DNA of 41,176 nucleotides from CAKRJP01 sp963589425. GTDB taxonomy: Bacteria; Bacillota; Clostridia; Lachnospirales; Lachnospiraceae. The stretch covers positions 1-41,176 of the forward strand of contig CAVAKZ010000020.1 in NCBI GenBank assembly GCA_963589425.1. Direction: 5' to 3'. How positions within the stretch are numbered: position 1 is the stretch's first letter; each line of letters opens with the position of its first letter. The position numbers and the translations under genes are program-made. Under the pieces are notes generated by a model. The model made no database searches, was not told where the DNA came from, and saw only the letters and a list, made by a program, of their open reading frames with translations. Shown here one piece after another: positions 24,072-33,278 of this stretch.

Positions 24072-26582
24072 TTACTCTTCTTCTGAAGTTTCTTTCTCGG
24101 AATCTTTCGATTCTTCCCCATCTTCCGAATCTTCTGCTTCCTGGGCATCTCTTACCTTGGCAATACTTGCTACTTTCTCGCCATCCTTAAGATTAATAAG
24201 TTTTACTCCTGAAGTAATTCTTCCCAGCACAGATATTCCACTGCACAGCATCCGGATAATTATTCCATCGGTATTGATAATCATAATCTCGTTATCATCA
24301 TTTACCGCTTTAATGCCAACTACATAACCCGTCTTCTCCGTGATCTTGTAGCATTTTACACCTTTTCCGCCACGGTTTTGCACATTAAATTCTGAAATTG
24401 CAGTTCTTTTCCCCATACCCTTCTCAGACACGATTAAAAGATCGGTTCCCTGAACCTCAAGCTGCATTCCAATGACTTCATCCATGTCTGTCAGGTTGAT
24501 TCCCCTAACTCCCATAGATGCTCTTCCGGTGGCTCTTACATCTGTCTCCTTAAAGCGGATGCACTGGCCATACTTGGTAGCTAGGATTACATCCTGCTTT
24601 TCGTCTGTAAATTTAACTTCAATCAGCTCATCATCCTCCCTGAGGGTAATAGCTGTCAATCCATTCTTTCTTACATTTGCGTAGTCTGTAAGTGGTGTCT
24701 TCTTTACAAGACCGTTCTTAGTAGCCATTAAGATATAGCTTCCCTCGCTATACTTCTCAATTGGGATTACGGCACTGATTTTCTCTCCCGGCATCAGCTG
24801 CAGGAGGTTGATAATTGCAGTTCCCCTTGCAGTACGGCTTGCTTCCGGAATCTCATAGCCCTTCATGCGGTAAACACGACCGGTGTTGGTAAAGAACATG
24901 ATATAGTGGTGGGTATTTGTCATAAACAATTCTTCCACATAATCATTTTCCAGGGTCTGCATTCCCTTGATTCCCTTGCCGCCACGGTTCTGGGCCTTGA
25001 AGGTGTCATCACTCATCCGCTTAATGTAACCCAACTTAGTCATTGTGATAATCACATCTTCTCTTGGAATCAGATCTTCTGTGGAAAGGTCATATACATC
25101 AAATCCAATCTGGGTTCTTCTGTCATCTCCGTATTTATCTCTGATTACAATTATTTCTTCTCTGATCACACCTAATAACTTCTTGTGGTCTGCCAAGATT
25201 TCTTTTAATTTGGCAATCTGCTTCATAAGCTCTGCATATTCTTTCTCAAGCTTTTCTCTCTCCAAACCGGTGAGAGCACGAAGTCTCATATCCACAATAG
25301 CCTGGGCCTGGACGTCTGTCAAACCAAAACGAGCCATTAACTCAGTCTTGGCAATCTGTACATTCTGAGAATTACGGATAATTCGAATGACTTCGTCAAT
25401 GTTATCTAAGGCAATCAGCAATCCCTGTAAAATGTGGGCACGCTCCTCTGCCTTGTTTAACTCATATTTGGTTCTTCTGGTTACTACCTCTTCCTGATGC
25501 TTTAAATAATAATTCAGCATCTCGATAAGACTCATAACCTTAGGCTGATTGTCCACAAGAGCCAGCATAATTACACCAAAAGTGTCCTGTAACTGGGTAT
25601 GTTTATAGAGCTGATTTAAAATCACATTGGCATTGGCATCCTTGCGTAGCTCAATAACAACTCGCATTCCTTCACGGCTAGACTGATCACTAAGATCTGT
25701 AATTCCATCAATTCTCTTATCCCTAACCAACTCTGCAATTTTCTCAATGAGTCTCGCCTTGTTTACCATGTAAGGAAGCTCCGTTACGATAATCCGGCTC
25801 TTTCCATTTGGCATGGTCTCAATGTTGGTAACGGCACGAACTCTAATTTTACCTCTTCCGGTTCTATAGGCCTCCTCGATTCCCTTGGTTCCAAGGATCA
25901 CACCACCTGTTGGAAAATCCGGTCCCTTTACAATCTGCAAAATTTCTTCGATAGTAGTTTCTTCTTTATCCTCAATTTGATCATCAATAATACGAACCAC
26001 CGCATCAATGGTCTCTCTTAAGTTGTGAGGTGGAATGTTGGTAGCCATACCAACGGCAATACCGGAAGTACCATTTACCAAAAGATTGGGAAATCTTGCC
26101 GGTAATACATTAGGTTCCTTCTCTGTCTCATCAAAGTTTGGTGAGAAGTCTACGGTATTTTTATTAATATCTGCTGTAAGCTCCATGGAGATTTTGCTGA
26201 GTCTGGCCTCGGTATATCGCATGGCCGCAGCTCCGTCTCCATCCACAGAACCAAAGTTTCCATGACCGTCTACCAAGGGATATCTAGTAGACCACTCCTG
26301 AGCCATGTTTACTAAGGCTCCGTAAATAGAGCTGTCACCATGAGGGTGATATTTACCCATGGTATCACCGACGATACGGGCACATTTTCTGTGGGGCTTG
26401 TCGGGACCATTATTTAACTCGATCATAGAGTAGAGAATTCTTCTCTGTACTGGTTTCAAACCATCTCTGACATCAGGCAGCGCACGAGATGCAATAACAC
26501 TCATGGCATAATCTATATAGGATGTCTCCATGGTTTTCTTCAAATCCACGTCATGGACTTTGTCAAAAATATTGTCTTCCAT
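24072..26582 (-). CDS. gyrA: DNA gyrase subunit A
   Basis: An 836-aa GyrA, the DNA-breaking/rejoining subunit that with GyrB introduces negative supercoils. The catalytic tyrosine is Y123 in AAAMRYTEARL. The quinolone-resistance region is at 78-100 (YHPHGDSSIYGALVNMAQ): S84 is present, but the position equal to E. coli Asp87 is G88. The C-terminal beta-pinwheel contains the GyrA box QNRGGKGIKGM and a second QNRGGKGVKCY copy. The protein ends in an acidic tail of about 25 residues (AEDSEDGEESKDSEKE). The start at 26582 has AGGAGATAAAGG before it. It is 38 bases downstream of gyrB and followed by a terminator, so it closes the operon. ParC is excluded by the GyrA box and the context. Confidence 0.97.
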   Translation of the reverse strand: MEDNIFDKVHDVDLKKTMETSYIDYAMSVIASRALPDVRDGLKPVQRRILYSMIELNNGPDKPHRKCARIVGDTMGKYHPHGDSSIYGALVNMAQEWSTRYPLVDGHGNFGSVDGDGAAAMRYTEARLSKISMELTADINKNTVDFSPNFDETEKEPNVLPARFPNLLVNGTSGIAVGMATNIPPHNLRETIDAVVRIIDDQIEDKEETTIEEILQIVKGPDFPTGGVILGTKGIEEAYRTGRGKIRVRAVTNIETMPNGKSRIIVTELPYMVNKARLIEKIAELVRDKRIDGITDLSDQSSREGMRVVIELRKDANANVILNQLYKHTQLQDTFGVIMLALVDNQPKVMSLIEMLNYYLKHQEEVVTRRTKYELNKAEERAHILQGLLIALDNIDEVIRIIRNSQNVQIAKTELMARFGLTDVQAQAIVDMRLRALTGLEREKLEKEYAELMKQIAKLKEILADHKKLLGVIREEIIVIRDKYGDDRRTQIGFDVYDLSTEDLIPREDVIITMTKLGYIKRMSDDTFKAQNRGGKGIKGMQTLENDYVEELFMTNTHHYIMFFTNTGRVYRMKGYEIPEASRTARGTAIINLLQLMPGEKISAVIPIEKYSEGSYILMATKNGLVKKTPLTDYANVRKNGLTAITLREDDELIEVKFTDEKQDVILATKYGQCIRFKETDVRATGRASMGVRGINLTDMDEVIGMQLEVQGTDLLIVSEKGMGKRTAISEFNVQNRGGKGVKCYKITEKTGYVVGIKAVNDDNEIMIINTDGIIIRMLCSGISVLGRITSGVKLINLKDGEKVASIAKVRDAQEAEDSEDGEESKDSEKETSEEE

Positions 26583-26620
26583 ATCCTTTATCTCCTAATT
26601 CCTATGCTTGAATTGCCTGA

Positions 26621-28552
26621 CTATACATCTAGGTTCTTAACATATTTTGCATTTTCCTCAATAAATTCTTTTCTTGGCTCTACCTTATCTCCCATAAGGG
26701 TAGTAAATGTAAGATCAAGTTCTGAGGTAGTTTCTTCATCCATGGTTACCCGAAGTAAAATTCGATGCTCCGGATCCATGGTAGTATCCCAAAGCTGTTC
26801 TGCATCCATCTCTCCAAGTCCTTTGTAACGCTGGATTTTGTTGTTGGAATCTCTTCCTACTTCCTGGAGGATTCCATCTAATTCTTCATCGCTGTATGCA
26901 TACCATACCTTACGATTTTTCTCTAACTTGTAAAGCGGTGGCTGTGCCAAATATACATGGCCCTCTTTAATCAGCTCCGGCATAAAACGATACAGGAAGG
27001 TAAGAAGCAGGGTACTGATATGAGCCCCGTCTACATCCGCATCGGTCATAATAATGATCTTGTGATAACGAAGTTTTGAAATATCAAAATCATCATGGAT
27101 TCCTGTACCAAATGCTGTGATCATTGCCTTAATCTCGGCATTTGCATAAATCTTATCCAGACGAGCCTTCTCTACATTCAAAATTTTTCCACGAAGGGGA
27201 AGAATGGCCTGGGTTGCACGGTCTCTGGCTGTCTTTGCTGATCCTCCCGCAGAGTCTCCCTCTACAATGTAAATCTCACAGTTTTTGGGATCCTTGTCAG
27301 AGCAGTCCGCCAATTTTCCAGGAAGGGACATACCGTCCAAGGCAGATTTTCTTCTGGTAAGGTCTCTGGCTTTTCTTGCTGCCTCCCTAGCTCTCTGGGC
27401 AAGGACAGATTTTTCAACTGTAAGCTTTGCCACCTGAGGATTCTGCTCTAAGAAAATCTCCAGCTGCTTGCTTACTACATTGTCAACTGCTCCTCTGGCC
27501 TCACTGTTACCAAGTTTTTGTTTGGTCTGTCCCTCAAACTGGGGGTCCTCAATCTTTACACTAATGATGGCAGTCAGTCCCTCTCTGATATCTTCACCGG
27601 AAAGGTTGGGCTCGCTGTCCTTTAAAAGCTTATTCTTTCTTGCGTACTCATTAAAGGTTTTGGTAATAGCATTACGAAATCCCACTACATGAGTACCACC
27701 TTCTGGGGTTGTAATATTATTCACAAAACCATAGGTGTTATCGGAGTAGGAATCATTATGCTGCATAGCAACTTCCACTGCCACGTTATTTACCATACCC
27801 TCACAGTAAATAATCTCTTCGTAGAGAGGTGTGGCACTGCGGTTTAGGTACTGAACAAATTCTTTAATTCCTCCCTCATAGTGGAAGGTCTGCTCGATCG
27901 GCTCTTCTTCTCTCTCATCTCGAAGGACAATTTTAAGTCCCTTGGTAAGAAAGGCCATCTCGCGAAATCTTTGTTTTAGGATTTTATATTCAAATACAGT
28001 CTCCTCGAAAATGGTATCGTCCGGCAAAAATGTAACCTTAGTTCCACTTACTCCTTCCGAACATTCTCCAATCTCCTGAAGCTTGTACATAACCTTGCCT
28101 CTTTCATAGCGCTGCTTATAGACCTTTCCATCTCTGGAAATTTCTACTTCCAGCCAGTTAGAAAGGGCATTAACAACGGAGGCACCTACCCCGTGAAGTC
28201 CACCGGATACCTTGTATCCTCCTCCACCAAATTTTCCTCCTGCATGGAGCACTGTAAATACTACCTCTACTGCAGGAAGCCCTGCTTTATGATTAATTCC
28301 TACCGGAATTCCTCGACCATTATCAATAACTGTAACAGAATTGTCTTTGTTAATACATACGGAGATTGTGTCACAGAAACCTGCAAGCGCCTCATCCACC
28401 GAATTATCTACAATCTCATAAACCAAATGATGCAGACCTCTCGATGATGTGCTTCCAATATACATTCCTGGTCTTTTTCTAACGGCCTCAAGCCCTTCCA
28501 GTATCTGAATCTCGTCTGCACCATATTCGTGCTGTACTTTTTCTGTACTCAT
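26621..28552 (-). CDS. gyrB: DNA gyrase subunit B
   Basis: A 643-aa GyrB, the ATPase subunit of gyrase. The GHKL ATP site is visible: EIVDNSVDEALAG (the Glu/Asn of the ATPase), DNGRGIPVGI, and GGLHGVGASVVNALS. The TOPRIM domain has EGDSAGGSAK and DADVDGAHI. The C-terminal block RYKGLGEMDAEQLWDTTM is typical. I place the start at ATG 28552 (MSTEKVQHEYGADEIQ) because AGGAGG lies 7 bases upstream; an in-frame ATG 39 bases earlier overlaps recF and has no SD. The gene begins 10 bases after the recF stop, so the two are coupled. Confidence 0.96.
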   Translation of the reverse strand: MSTEKVQHEYGADEIQILEGLEAVRKRPGMYIGSTSSRGLHHLVYEIVDNSVDEALAGFCDTISVCINKDNSVTVIDNGRGIPVGINHKAGLPAVEVVFTVLHAGGKFGGGGYKVSGGLHGVGASVVNALSNWLEVEISRDGKVYKQRYERGKVMYKLQEIGECSEGVSGTKVTFLPDDTIFEETVFEYKILKQRFREMAFLTKGLKIVLRDEREEEPIEQTFHYEGGIKEFVQYLNRSATPLYEEIIYCEGMVNNVAVEVAMQHNDSYSDNTYGFVNNITTPEGGTHVVGFRNAITKTFNEYARKNKLLKDSEPNLSGEDIREGLTAIISVKIEDPQFEGQTKQKLGNSEARGAVDNVVSKQLEIFLEQNPQVAKLTVEKSVLAQRAREAARKARDLTRRKSALDGMSLPGKLADCSDKDPKNCEIYIVEGDSAGGSAKTARDRATQAILPLRGKILNVEKARLDKIYANAEIKAMITAFGTGIHDDFDISKLRYHKIIIMTDADVDGAHISTLLLTFLYRFMPELIKEGHVYLAQPPLYKLEKNRKVWYAYSDEELDGILQEVGRDSNNKIQRYKGLGEMDAEQLWDTTMDPEHRILLRVTMDEETTSELDLTFTTLMGDKVEPRKEFIEENAKYVKNLDV

Positions 28553-28562
28553 TCTACTCCTC

Positions 28563-29654
28563 CTAGTTTTCTCCAATAATTTGTCCTTCATGAACCTTAA
28601 ATACTTTGTTTATGGAAAATCGATGATTTACAAATTCCTCCACTCCTGTACAGGTAATAAGGGTCTGTATATCATGGATATTATCTAACAAATAATTCTG
28701 TCTGTTTTTATCAAGCTCCGACAATACATCATCCAAAAGTAAGATCGGAGTGTCATGAATTTCTCTTTTCACTAACTCTATCTCTGAAAGTTTCAGGGAT
28801 AAGGCTGCAGTTCTTTGCTGGCCCTGAGAACCGTATTTTCTAAGATCCAGTTCTCCTGTCATAAAGCAGATGTCATCTCTATGGGGACCTGTGGATGTAC
28901 TTTTTAAGCGAAGGTCCCTGTCTCTGTTTTTTCTTAGGGCCTCTTCTAAGCTAAGATCATTTTTATGAATCTCATAGATTAAACGGATTGATTCCCTGTC
29001 TCCGGTAAGATTGCTATGGATGGCAGAGACAATTTTATTCATATCCTCTATGAAGGCAAGTCTTCTCTCCCGGATCTTATTGCCATAGTTGACTAATTGC
29101 ATGTCCCATACATCCAGTGTAGAATCAAGAACATCATTCTTTCCAAAGGACATTTCCTTTAGCAAATGATTTCTCTGATTCACAATCTTATTGTAATTGG
29201 CAAGATTGCTCATATAGACTTTATCAATCTGGGAAAGTTCCATATCGATAAATCTCCTTCTCTCGGAGGGTCCGTTTTTTATAACATTCAAATCCTCCGG
29301 TGAGAAAAAAACTAAATTTACAATGCCGAATAATTCACTGGCTCTTCTGATGGGAACTTTATTAATGGCAATTCCTTTGGAACCATTTTTCTTAAGATGC
29401 ATGTCAATTTGGTAATCGATCCCATTCTTTGAAACAAGGGTTTCAAGATGGGACTCTTCACATCCAAAGCGAATCATTTCCCGGTCTTTAGCCCCTCTGT
29501 GGGACTTTGTGGTACCCGTCATATAGATTGCTTCCAGGATATTGGTTTTCCCCTGGGCATTGTCCCCATAAAATATATTGGCTGCATCGTCAAAATTTAA
29601 AGACAAAGTTTCGTAATTTCTGTAGTTCTTTAGTTTTAAAGACTTAATTTTCAA
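28563..29654 (-). CDS. recF: DNA repair and recombination ATPase RecF
   Basis: A 363-aa SMC-like ATPase that loads RecA at gaps with RecO and RecR. Walker A is GDNAQGKTN at about 30-38, the ABC-type signature region is 'KYGSQGQQRTAALSLKLSE', and Walker B is ILLLDDVLSELD. The start codon is TTG at 29654: the family's N-terminal sequence KIKSLKLKNYRNYE begins right there, and ACGGAGAAGAG precedes it by about 9 bases. The start overlaps the end of the S4-domain gene by 11 bases, implying coupled translation and low output. This is the classic place of recF in the origin operon. Confidence 0.95.
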   Translation of the reverse strand: MKIKSLKLKNYRNYETLSLNFDDAANIFYGDNAQGKTNILEAIYMTGTTKSHRGAKDREMIRFGCEESHLETLVSKNGIDYQIDMHLKKNGSKGIAINKVPIRRASELFGIVNLVFFSPEDLNVIKNGPSERRRFIDMELSQIDKVYMSNLANYNKIVNQRNHLLKEMSFGKNDVLDSTLDVWDMQLVNYGNKIRERRLAFIEDMNKIVSAIHSNLTGDRESIRLIYEIHKNDLSLEEALRKNRDRDLRLKSTSTGPHRDDICFMTGELDLRKYGSQGQQRTAALSLKLSEIELVKREIHDTPILLLDDVLSELDKNRQNYLLDNIHDIQTLITCTGVEEFVNHRFSINKVFKVHEGQIIGEN

Positions 29655-29853
29655 CTTTTATCTCTTCTCCGTTAAAAGTCACCAAATCTCCATCGTATAA
29701 TTTACGACCTCTTCTTAAATCTACTTCACCATTCACTTTTACCAAACCATCTTGAATGACCTCTTTGGCTTCCACTCCATTTTCTACAAGACCTGCTGCT
29801 TTAAGAGCTTGTCCCAATTTTATAAATTCATCTCTTAGCTTAATAACTTCCAC
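29644..29853 (-). CDS. yaaA: S4-domain RNA-binding protein YaaA
   Basis: A 69-aa protein that is essentially a single S4 RNA-binding domain (DEFIKLGQALKAAGLVENGVEAKEVI, then GLVKVNGEVDLRRGRKL, in two parts). In Bacillus it is YaaA/RlbA, linked to large-subunit assembly, encoded between dnaN and recF as here. The start is GTG at 29853 with AAGGAGA 6 bases before it. Its stop overlaps the recF start by 11 bases. The length is normal for the family. Confidence 0.9.
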   Translation of the reverse strand: MEVIKLRDEFIKLGQALKAAGLVENGVEAKEVIQDGLVKVNGEVDLRRGRKLYDGDLVTFNGEEIKVEN

Positions 29854-29920
29854 TGGTTTCTCCTTACAAGATTTATTGATATCACTAAATAATTAAAAAT
29901 CTCTAATTTTTTACTGTTAG

Positions 29921-31018
29921 TTAGGCCACACTACTAAAGTTGATTGGAAGGATTAGATATATATAACTTTCCATATCATCCTTGATAAAGCATGGTGCTT
30001 TGGAATTCATAAGATATAAAGTTACTTCCTCATCGTCAATAACACGTAATGCATCTAACAAAAATCTAGGATTAAATCCAATTAAAAGATCCTTTCCCTC
30101 TTTGTTGATATAAATCTCTTCATTGAGGGATCCCATAGGTGATTTAATTTTCAGTTCCATCACTTCATCGCCAATATTAATAATAATAGGCTTTTTATCT
30201 CCCTCTTTAACAAAAAGGGTAGCTCTGTCAATACAGCTGATTAATTCTTTTTTGTTGATACGAACCTTGGTATCGTAGTCATTGGAGAACATATGATCAA
30301 TCTTGAAATATTCTCCTTCGATCAATCTGGATACCACAATGGTATGATCAAACTCAAAAACAATATGATTATTGGTATAAGAGATCATAACCTTAGAATC
30401 CATATCCCCCGGTAAAATTTTACTAACTTCATTCAGAGTTTTTCCGGGAACGATCATTTTGGTATTTTCTGTAGATTCTGTCAATGGAATTTTTCTTAAT
30501 GATACCCTATGACCATCCAAAGATACAACCCGAAGCATCTGGTCTTTTATTTCAAACAATTCACCGCTCATCATCTTATTGGTTTCCGAATCAGAAGTAG
30601 AGAAAATAGTCTGTCTGATAATCTCCTTCAAGGTAAACTGTGATAATTCTACAGAGTCCTTTTTCTCTATAACAGGTAAATAAGAGAATTCCTCTCCCGG
30701 TTTACCGGANNNNNNNNNNCAGTTAATAGAGGTCTGAAGATTTTCATCAGTGGTAATAGTTACATCACTATCAGGAAGTTTTCTTACAATATCGGAAAAT
30801 AGTTTTGCATCAAGAGCAATCAATCCTCTTTCTAGAATATCGCCTTCTACTTCAGTTTGGATACCAAGTTCCATATCATTAGCAGTTAGACGAATCACAT
30901 CATTGGTTGCATCTATAAGAATACAATAAAGGATGTCCATAGTGGTCTTTGAAGGAACAGCCTTCATTACAGTACTAACTCCTTTTGAAAGTTCGGATTT
31001 AGAACAAGTTAATCTCAT
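29921..31018 (-). CDS. dnaN: DNA polymerase III beta sliding clamp (interrupted by 10 N)
   Basis: About 365 residues of the ring-shaped processivity clamp. It begins MRLTCSKSELSKGVSTVMKA and ends in YLILPINFSSVA, the normal C-terminal clamp strand. The start at ATG 31018 is chosen because AAAGGAG lies 10 bases upstream and because this is where the family begins; the frame is open 39 codons further upstream into oriC but has no SD. Ten undetermined bases (30710-30719) fall in the first third, between 'LQTSIN' and 'SGKPGEEFSYLP'. The frame is the same on both sides. Related clamps have about 8 residues in that gap where only 4 fit, so the real gap may be about 12 bases longer. Expression is probably shared with dnaA. 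Confidence 0.93.
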   Translation of the reverse strand: MRLTCSKSELSKGVSTVMKAVPSKTTMDILYCILIDATNDVIRLTANDMELGIQTEVEGDILERGLIALDAKLFSDIVRKLPDSDVTITTDENLQTSINXXXXSGKPGEEFSYLPVIEKKDSVELSQFTLKEIIRQTIFSTSDSETNKMMSGELFEIKDQMLRVVSLDGHRVSLRKIPLTESTENTKMIVPGKTLNEVSKILPGDMDSKVMISYTNNHIVFEFDHTIVVSRLIEGEYFKIDHMFSNDYDTKVRINKKELISCIDRATLFVKEGDKKPIIINIGDEVMELKIKSPMGSLNEEIYINKEGKDLLIGFNPRFLLDALRVIDDEEVTLYLMNSKAPCFIKDDMESYIYLILPINFSSVA

Positions 31019-31328
31019 ATGTGTAAAACTCCTTTCACCGCGCAAACATATAAAGATATATATGAATAAATTTCGTCTCATTCGTATTAGGGGATGTGGA
31101 TAAGAGGAAAACCCTCTCAAACCCAGAAAATACAAGGATTTCGCCTTGGGATATCTTTGGGAAATTAAGGTTGATTCTCTGTGGAGGGGTGGTGGATAAG
31201 TTTAGCTTAAATCCACACAAATTTTGAAAAAACCTGAATTATCCACATAAAATCCAAAAGTTATCCCCCAAATAGGGGTATTTATCCACATACCTATCAA
31301 CACTTTTTGAAAAATCCGGGGAAAACTC
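31019..31328. other. oriC: dnaA-dnaN intergenic part of oriC
   Basis: This 310-base stretch has no gene. It carries perfect DnaA boxes TTATCCACA at 31239-31247 and 31282-31290 (plus orientation) and 31095-31103 (minus), the near-match TTATCCACC at 31191-31199 (minus), and degenerate copies such as TTATCCCCC at 31261-31269. A CCCC/GGGG hairpin is at about 31263-31281. With the cluster upstream of dnaA it forms a two-part origin like that of Bacillus. Confidence 0.85.
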
Positions 31329-32717
31329 CTAGGCCGGGTTAATCTTCTTTTTGATAATGTTGACAGTATTAGCTACAGAGTCATCACTATTGATTTTCTC
31401 ATCAATCAGTTCGACTCCATGTTTGATGGTAGAGTGATCCCGTCCTCCAAGCATAACGCCAACAGCTTTTAAGGATGTATCCGTCATCGTTCTAACTAGA
31501 TACATGGAAATCTGTCTGGCATAGGAAATATCCGCATTACGTTTGGTGCTCTTTAAGTCATTAATGGAAACACCAAAATGTTCTGCTACGATATCAATAA
31601 TCAGTTCTGGAGTCACTTCTCTCCTATTTTCAGAGGAAATCATATCCTTAAGAGCTTCGGCAGCCAGGGATATGTCAATTTCTCCTCCATTGTTGGTCAG
31701 CTTATAAAGAGCAATCAATTTATTAAGAGATCCCTCCAGCTCACGGATATTTGACTTTATATTAGAAGCAATATAATCAAGTACTTCCCTTGAAATGTTG
31801 TATTTTTCCAAATGATCTAACTCAATCTTCTTTTGAAGAATAGCCATACGAGTCTCATAATTAGGAGAAGAAATGTCAGCAATCAGACCCCACTCAAAAC
31901 GAGTGCGGAGTCTTGCTTCCAATGTTTCAATATCCTTCGGCGGTTTATCAGAAGAAATTATAATCTGCTTGCCGGAGGTATGAAGATGATTAAAGGTATG
32001 GAAAAATTCCTCCTGGGTACTTTCCTTACCTATAATAAACTGAATATCATCTACTAAAAGAACGTCAATATTTCTATATTTGTCTCTAAAGTTAGTCATG
32101 GAAGAATCATTTCCTGAAGAACGTCCCATCTTCAAAGATTCAATCAGTTCATTGGTAAAGGTCTCACTGGTTACATAGAGAACCTTCTTTTTGGGATTCG
32201 TTTCTAATATATAATGAGCCACAGAATGCATAAGATGGGTCTTACCAAGTCCAACACCTCCGTAAAGGAATAAAGGATTGTAGACTTCTCCCGGAGATTC
32301 CGCTACTGCCACCGATGCTGCATGGGCAAAGGTATTATTGCTACCTACAACAAAGGTGTCAAAGGTATACTTGGGATTCAAACCTGCTTTTTCCGCGGCG
32401 GTCTTCACCTTCCTCTTTTGTACCACATCTTCAGTAGTTTCCTTTAAAGCTTCATATTCATTGTCATCCTCAGAGATAAAGACGATTTCGTACTCTTTAT
32501 CTACAATATCTGCAATGCAAACTTTGAGAGGAAGCATGTACTTTTTATCAATATAATCAATACTCGCACTTTGAACTACGAGAATATATACAGTATCTTC
32601 TGTTACCTTAAAAATCTTCAATGGAAGGATCCAGGTACGAAAAGAAGTACTGGAAAGATCGTGTTCTACGCGTAAATGTTCAATAATTTCAGGCCATTTT
32701 TCCTCTACTATGCTCAT
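31329..32717 (-). CDS. dnaA: Chromosomal replication initiator DnaA
   Basis: A 462-aa initiator that binds the flanking DnaA boxes and opens oriC. Domain I is at residues 1-85, followed by a short Glu/Lys-rich linker domain II to about 112. The AAA+ domain III has Walker A GGVGLGKTH (153-161), Walker B LLVDDIQF (about 215-222) and a sensor region (ARLRTRFEWGLIADI). Domain IV ends with the DNA-binding signature, 'LGGRDHSTIKHGVELI'. AGGAG lies 9 bases before the ATG at 32717. It is the first gene of the leftward operon dnaA-dnaN-yaaA-recF-gyrB-gyrA. Boxes in its own upstream region allow autoregulation. Confidence 0.97.
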   Translation of the reverse strand: MSIVEEKWPEIIEHLRVEHDLSSTSFRTWILPLKIFKVTEDTVYILVVQSASIDYIDKKYMLPLKVCIADIVDKEYEIVFISEDDNEYEALKETTEDVVQKRKVKTAAEKAGLNPKYTFDTFVVGSNNTFAHAASVAVAESPGEVYNPLFLYGGVGLGKTHLMHSVAHYILETNPKKKVLYVTSETFTNELIESLKMGRSSGNDSSMTNFRDKYRNIDVLLVDDIQFIIGKESTQEEFFHTFNHLHTSGKQIIISSDKPPKDIETLEARLRTRFEWGLIADISSPNYETRMAILQKKIELDHLEKYNISREVLDYIASNIKSNIRELEGSLNKLIALYKLTNNGGEIDISLAAEALKDMISSENRREVTPELIIDIVAEHFGVSINDLKSTKRNADISYARQISMYLVRTMTDTSLKAVGVMLGGRDHSTIKHGVELIDEKINSDDSVANTVNIIKKKINPA

Positions 32718-32975
32718 TATTAAATACTCCTAATTAACTGTTATAAGTGTAGAATTACAGAATTACCCACTCTTCCTTATTCTACATCAAAAGATGAGAA
32801 TAGGCAAACATTAATCCATGTGGATAACTTTATAAACATAGGAAAATCCCATAAAAACGGGGATTATTTAGAGTAAAATGTGGAAATCCACAGGTTTTCC
32901 ACAAAAAATCACAAAGTTTTCCACAATTTGTGGAAAAGTAAATAGGTAAAATTAGTAGAAAAATATCTATTTTGC
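32718..32975. other. oriC: Upstream part of oriC (dnaA-rpmH intergenic) with DnaA boxes
   Basis: DnaA boxes: TGTGGATAA at 32819-32827 (minus), TTTTCCACA at 32895-32903 and 32917-32925 (plus), TGTGGAAAA at 32929-32937 (minus), and a further TGTGGAAAT-like site near 32880. Immediately after the last box comes an AT-rich stretch (32938-32975), the likely unwinding element. It contains short TAG-type triplets (AAATAGG, TTAGTAG) that may be the DnaA-trio. The divergent dnaA and rpmH promoters also lie here. Confidence 0.85.
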
Positions 32976-33004
32976 TTGACTTGAAATATATCTTTTAATA
33001 TAAT
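32976..33004 (+). promoter_or_regulatory. rpmH promoter
   Basis: TTGACT (32976-32981), exactly 17 bases, TATAAT (32999-33004). This is a strong sigma-A promoter adjacent to the oriC AT-rich element, driving the rpmH-rnpA-yidD-yidC-jag cluster. Confidence 0.85.
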
Positions 33005-33069
33005 GAGAGCAGTGTCTTTAGAAAAAACAGGGGAGTACCCTTACATAAATAATAAGGAGGTGGATATCA

Positions 33070-33204
33070 ATGAAGATGACATTCCAGCCAAATAAAAGAC
33101 ATAGATCCAAAGTTCATGGATTTAGAAAGAGAATGAGCACAGCAGGTGGAAGAAAAGTACTTGCTAGCAGAAGAGCTAAAGGAAGAAAGAAATTATCAGC
33201 TTAG
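33070..33204 (+). CDS. rpmH: Ribosomal protein bL34
   Basis: A 44-aa gene, MKMTFQPNKRHRSKVHGF then RKRMSTAGGRKVLASRRAKG, ending KKLSA. This is the full standard length and sequence type of bL34, an Arg/Lys-rich protein in the large subunit. AAGGAGGTGG lies 6 bases before the ATG. It is the first gene to the right of oriC behind a strong promoter. A short hairpin with a U tract follows, which may reduce transcription into rnpA. Confidence 0.97.
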   Translation: MKMTFQPNKRHRSKVHGFRKRMSTAGGRKVLASRRAKGRKKLSA

Positions 33205-33230
33205 GCCGCATGTATGTGGCCTTTTCTTCT
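33204..33230 (+). terminator. Weak terminator/attenuator after rpmH
   Basis: GGCCGCAT (33204-33211) and ATGTGGCC (33214-33221) form a 7-8 bp stem with a tiny loop, then TTTTCTTCT. It starts in the rpmH stop codon. A partial terminator there would explain high bL34 relative to RnpA. Confidence 0.6.
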
Positions 33231-33278
33231 ATACTTTTTTAAATGAGAAGAAGGATCACATAGATTAGGAGAAGGTAG

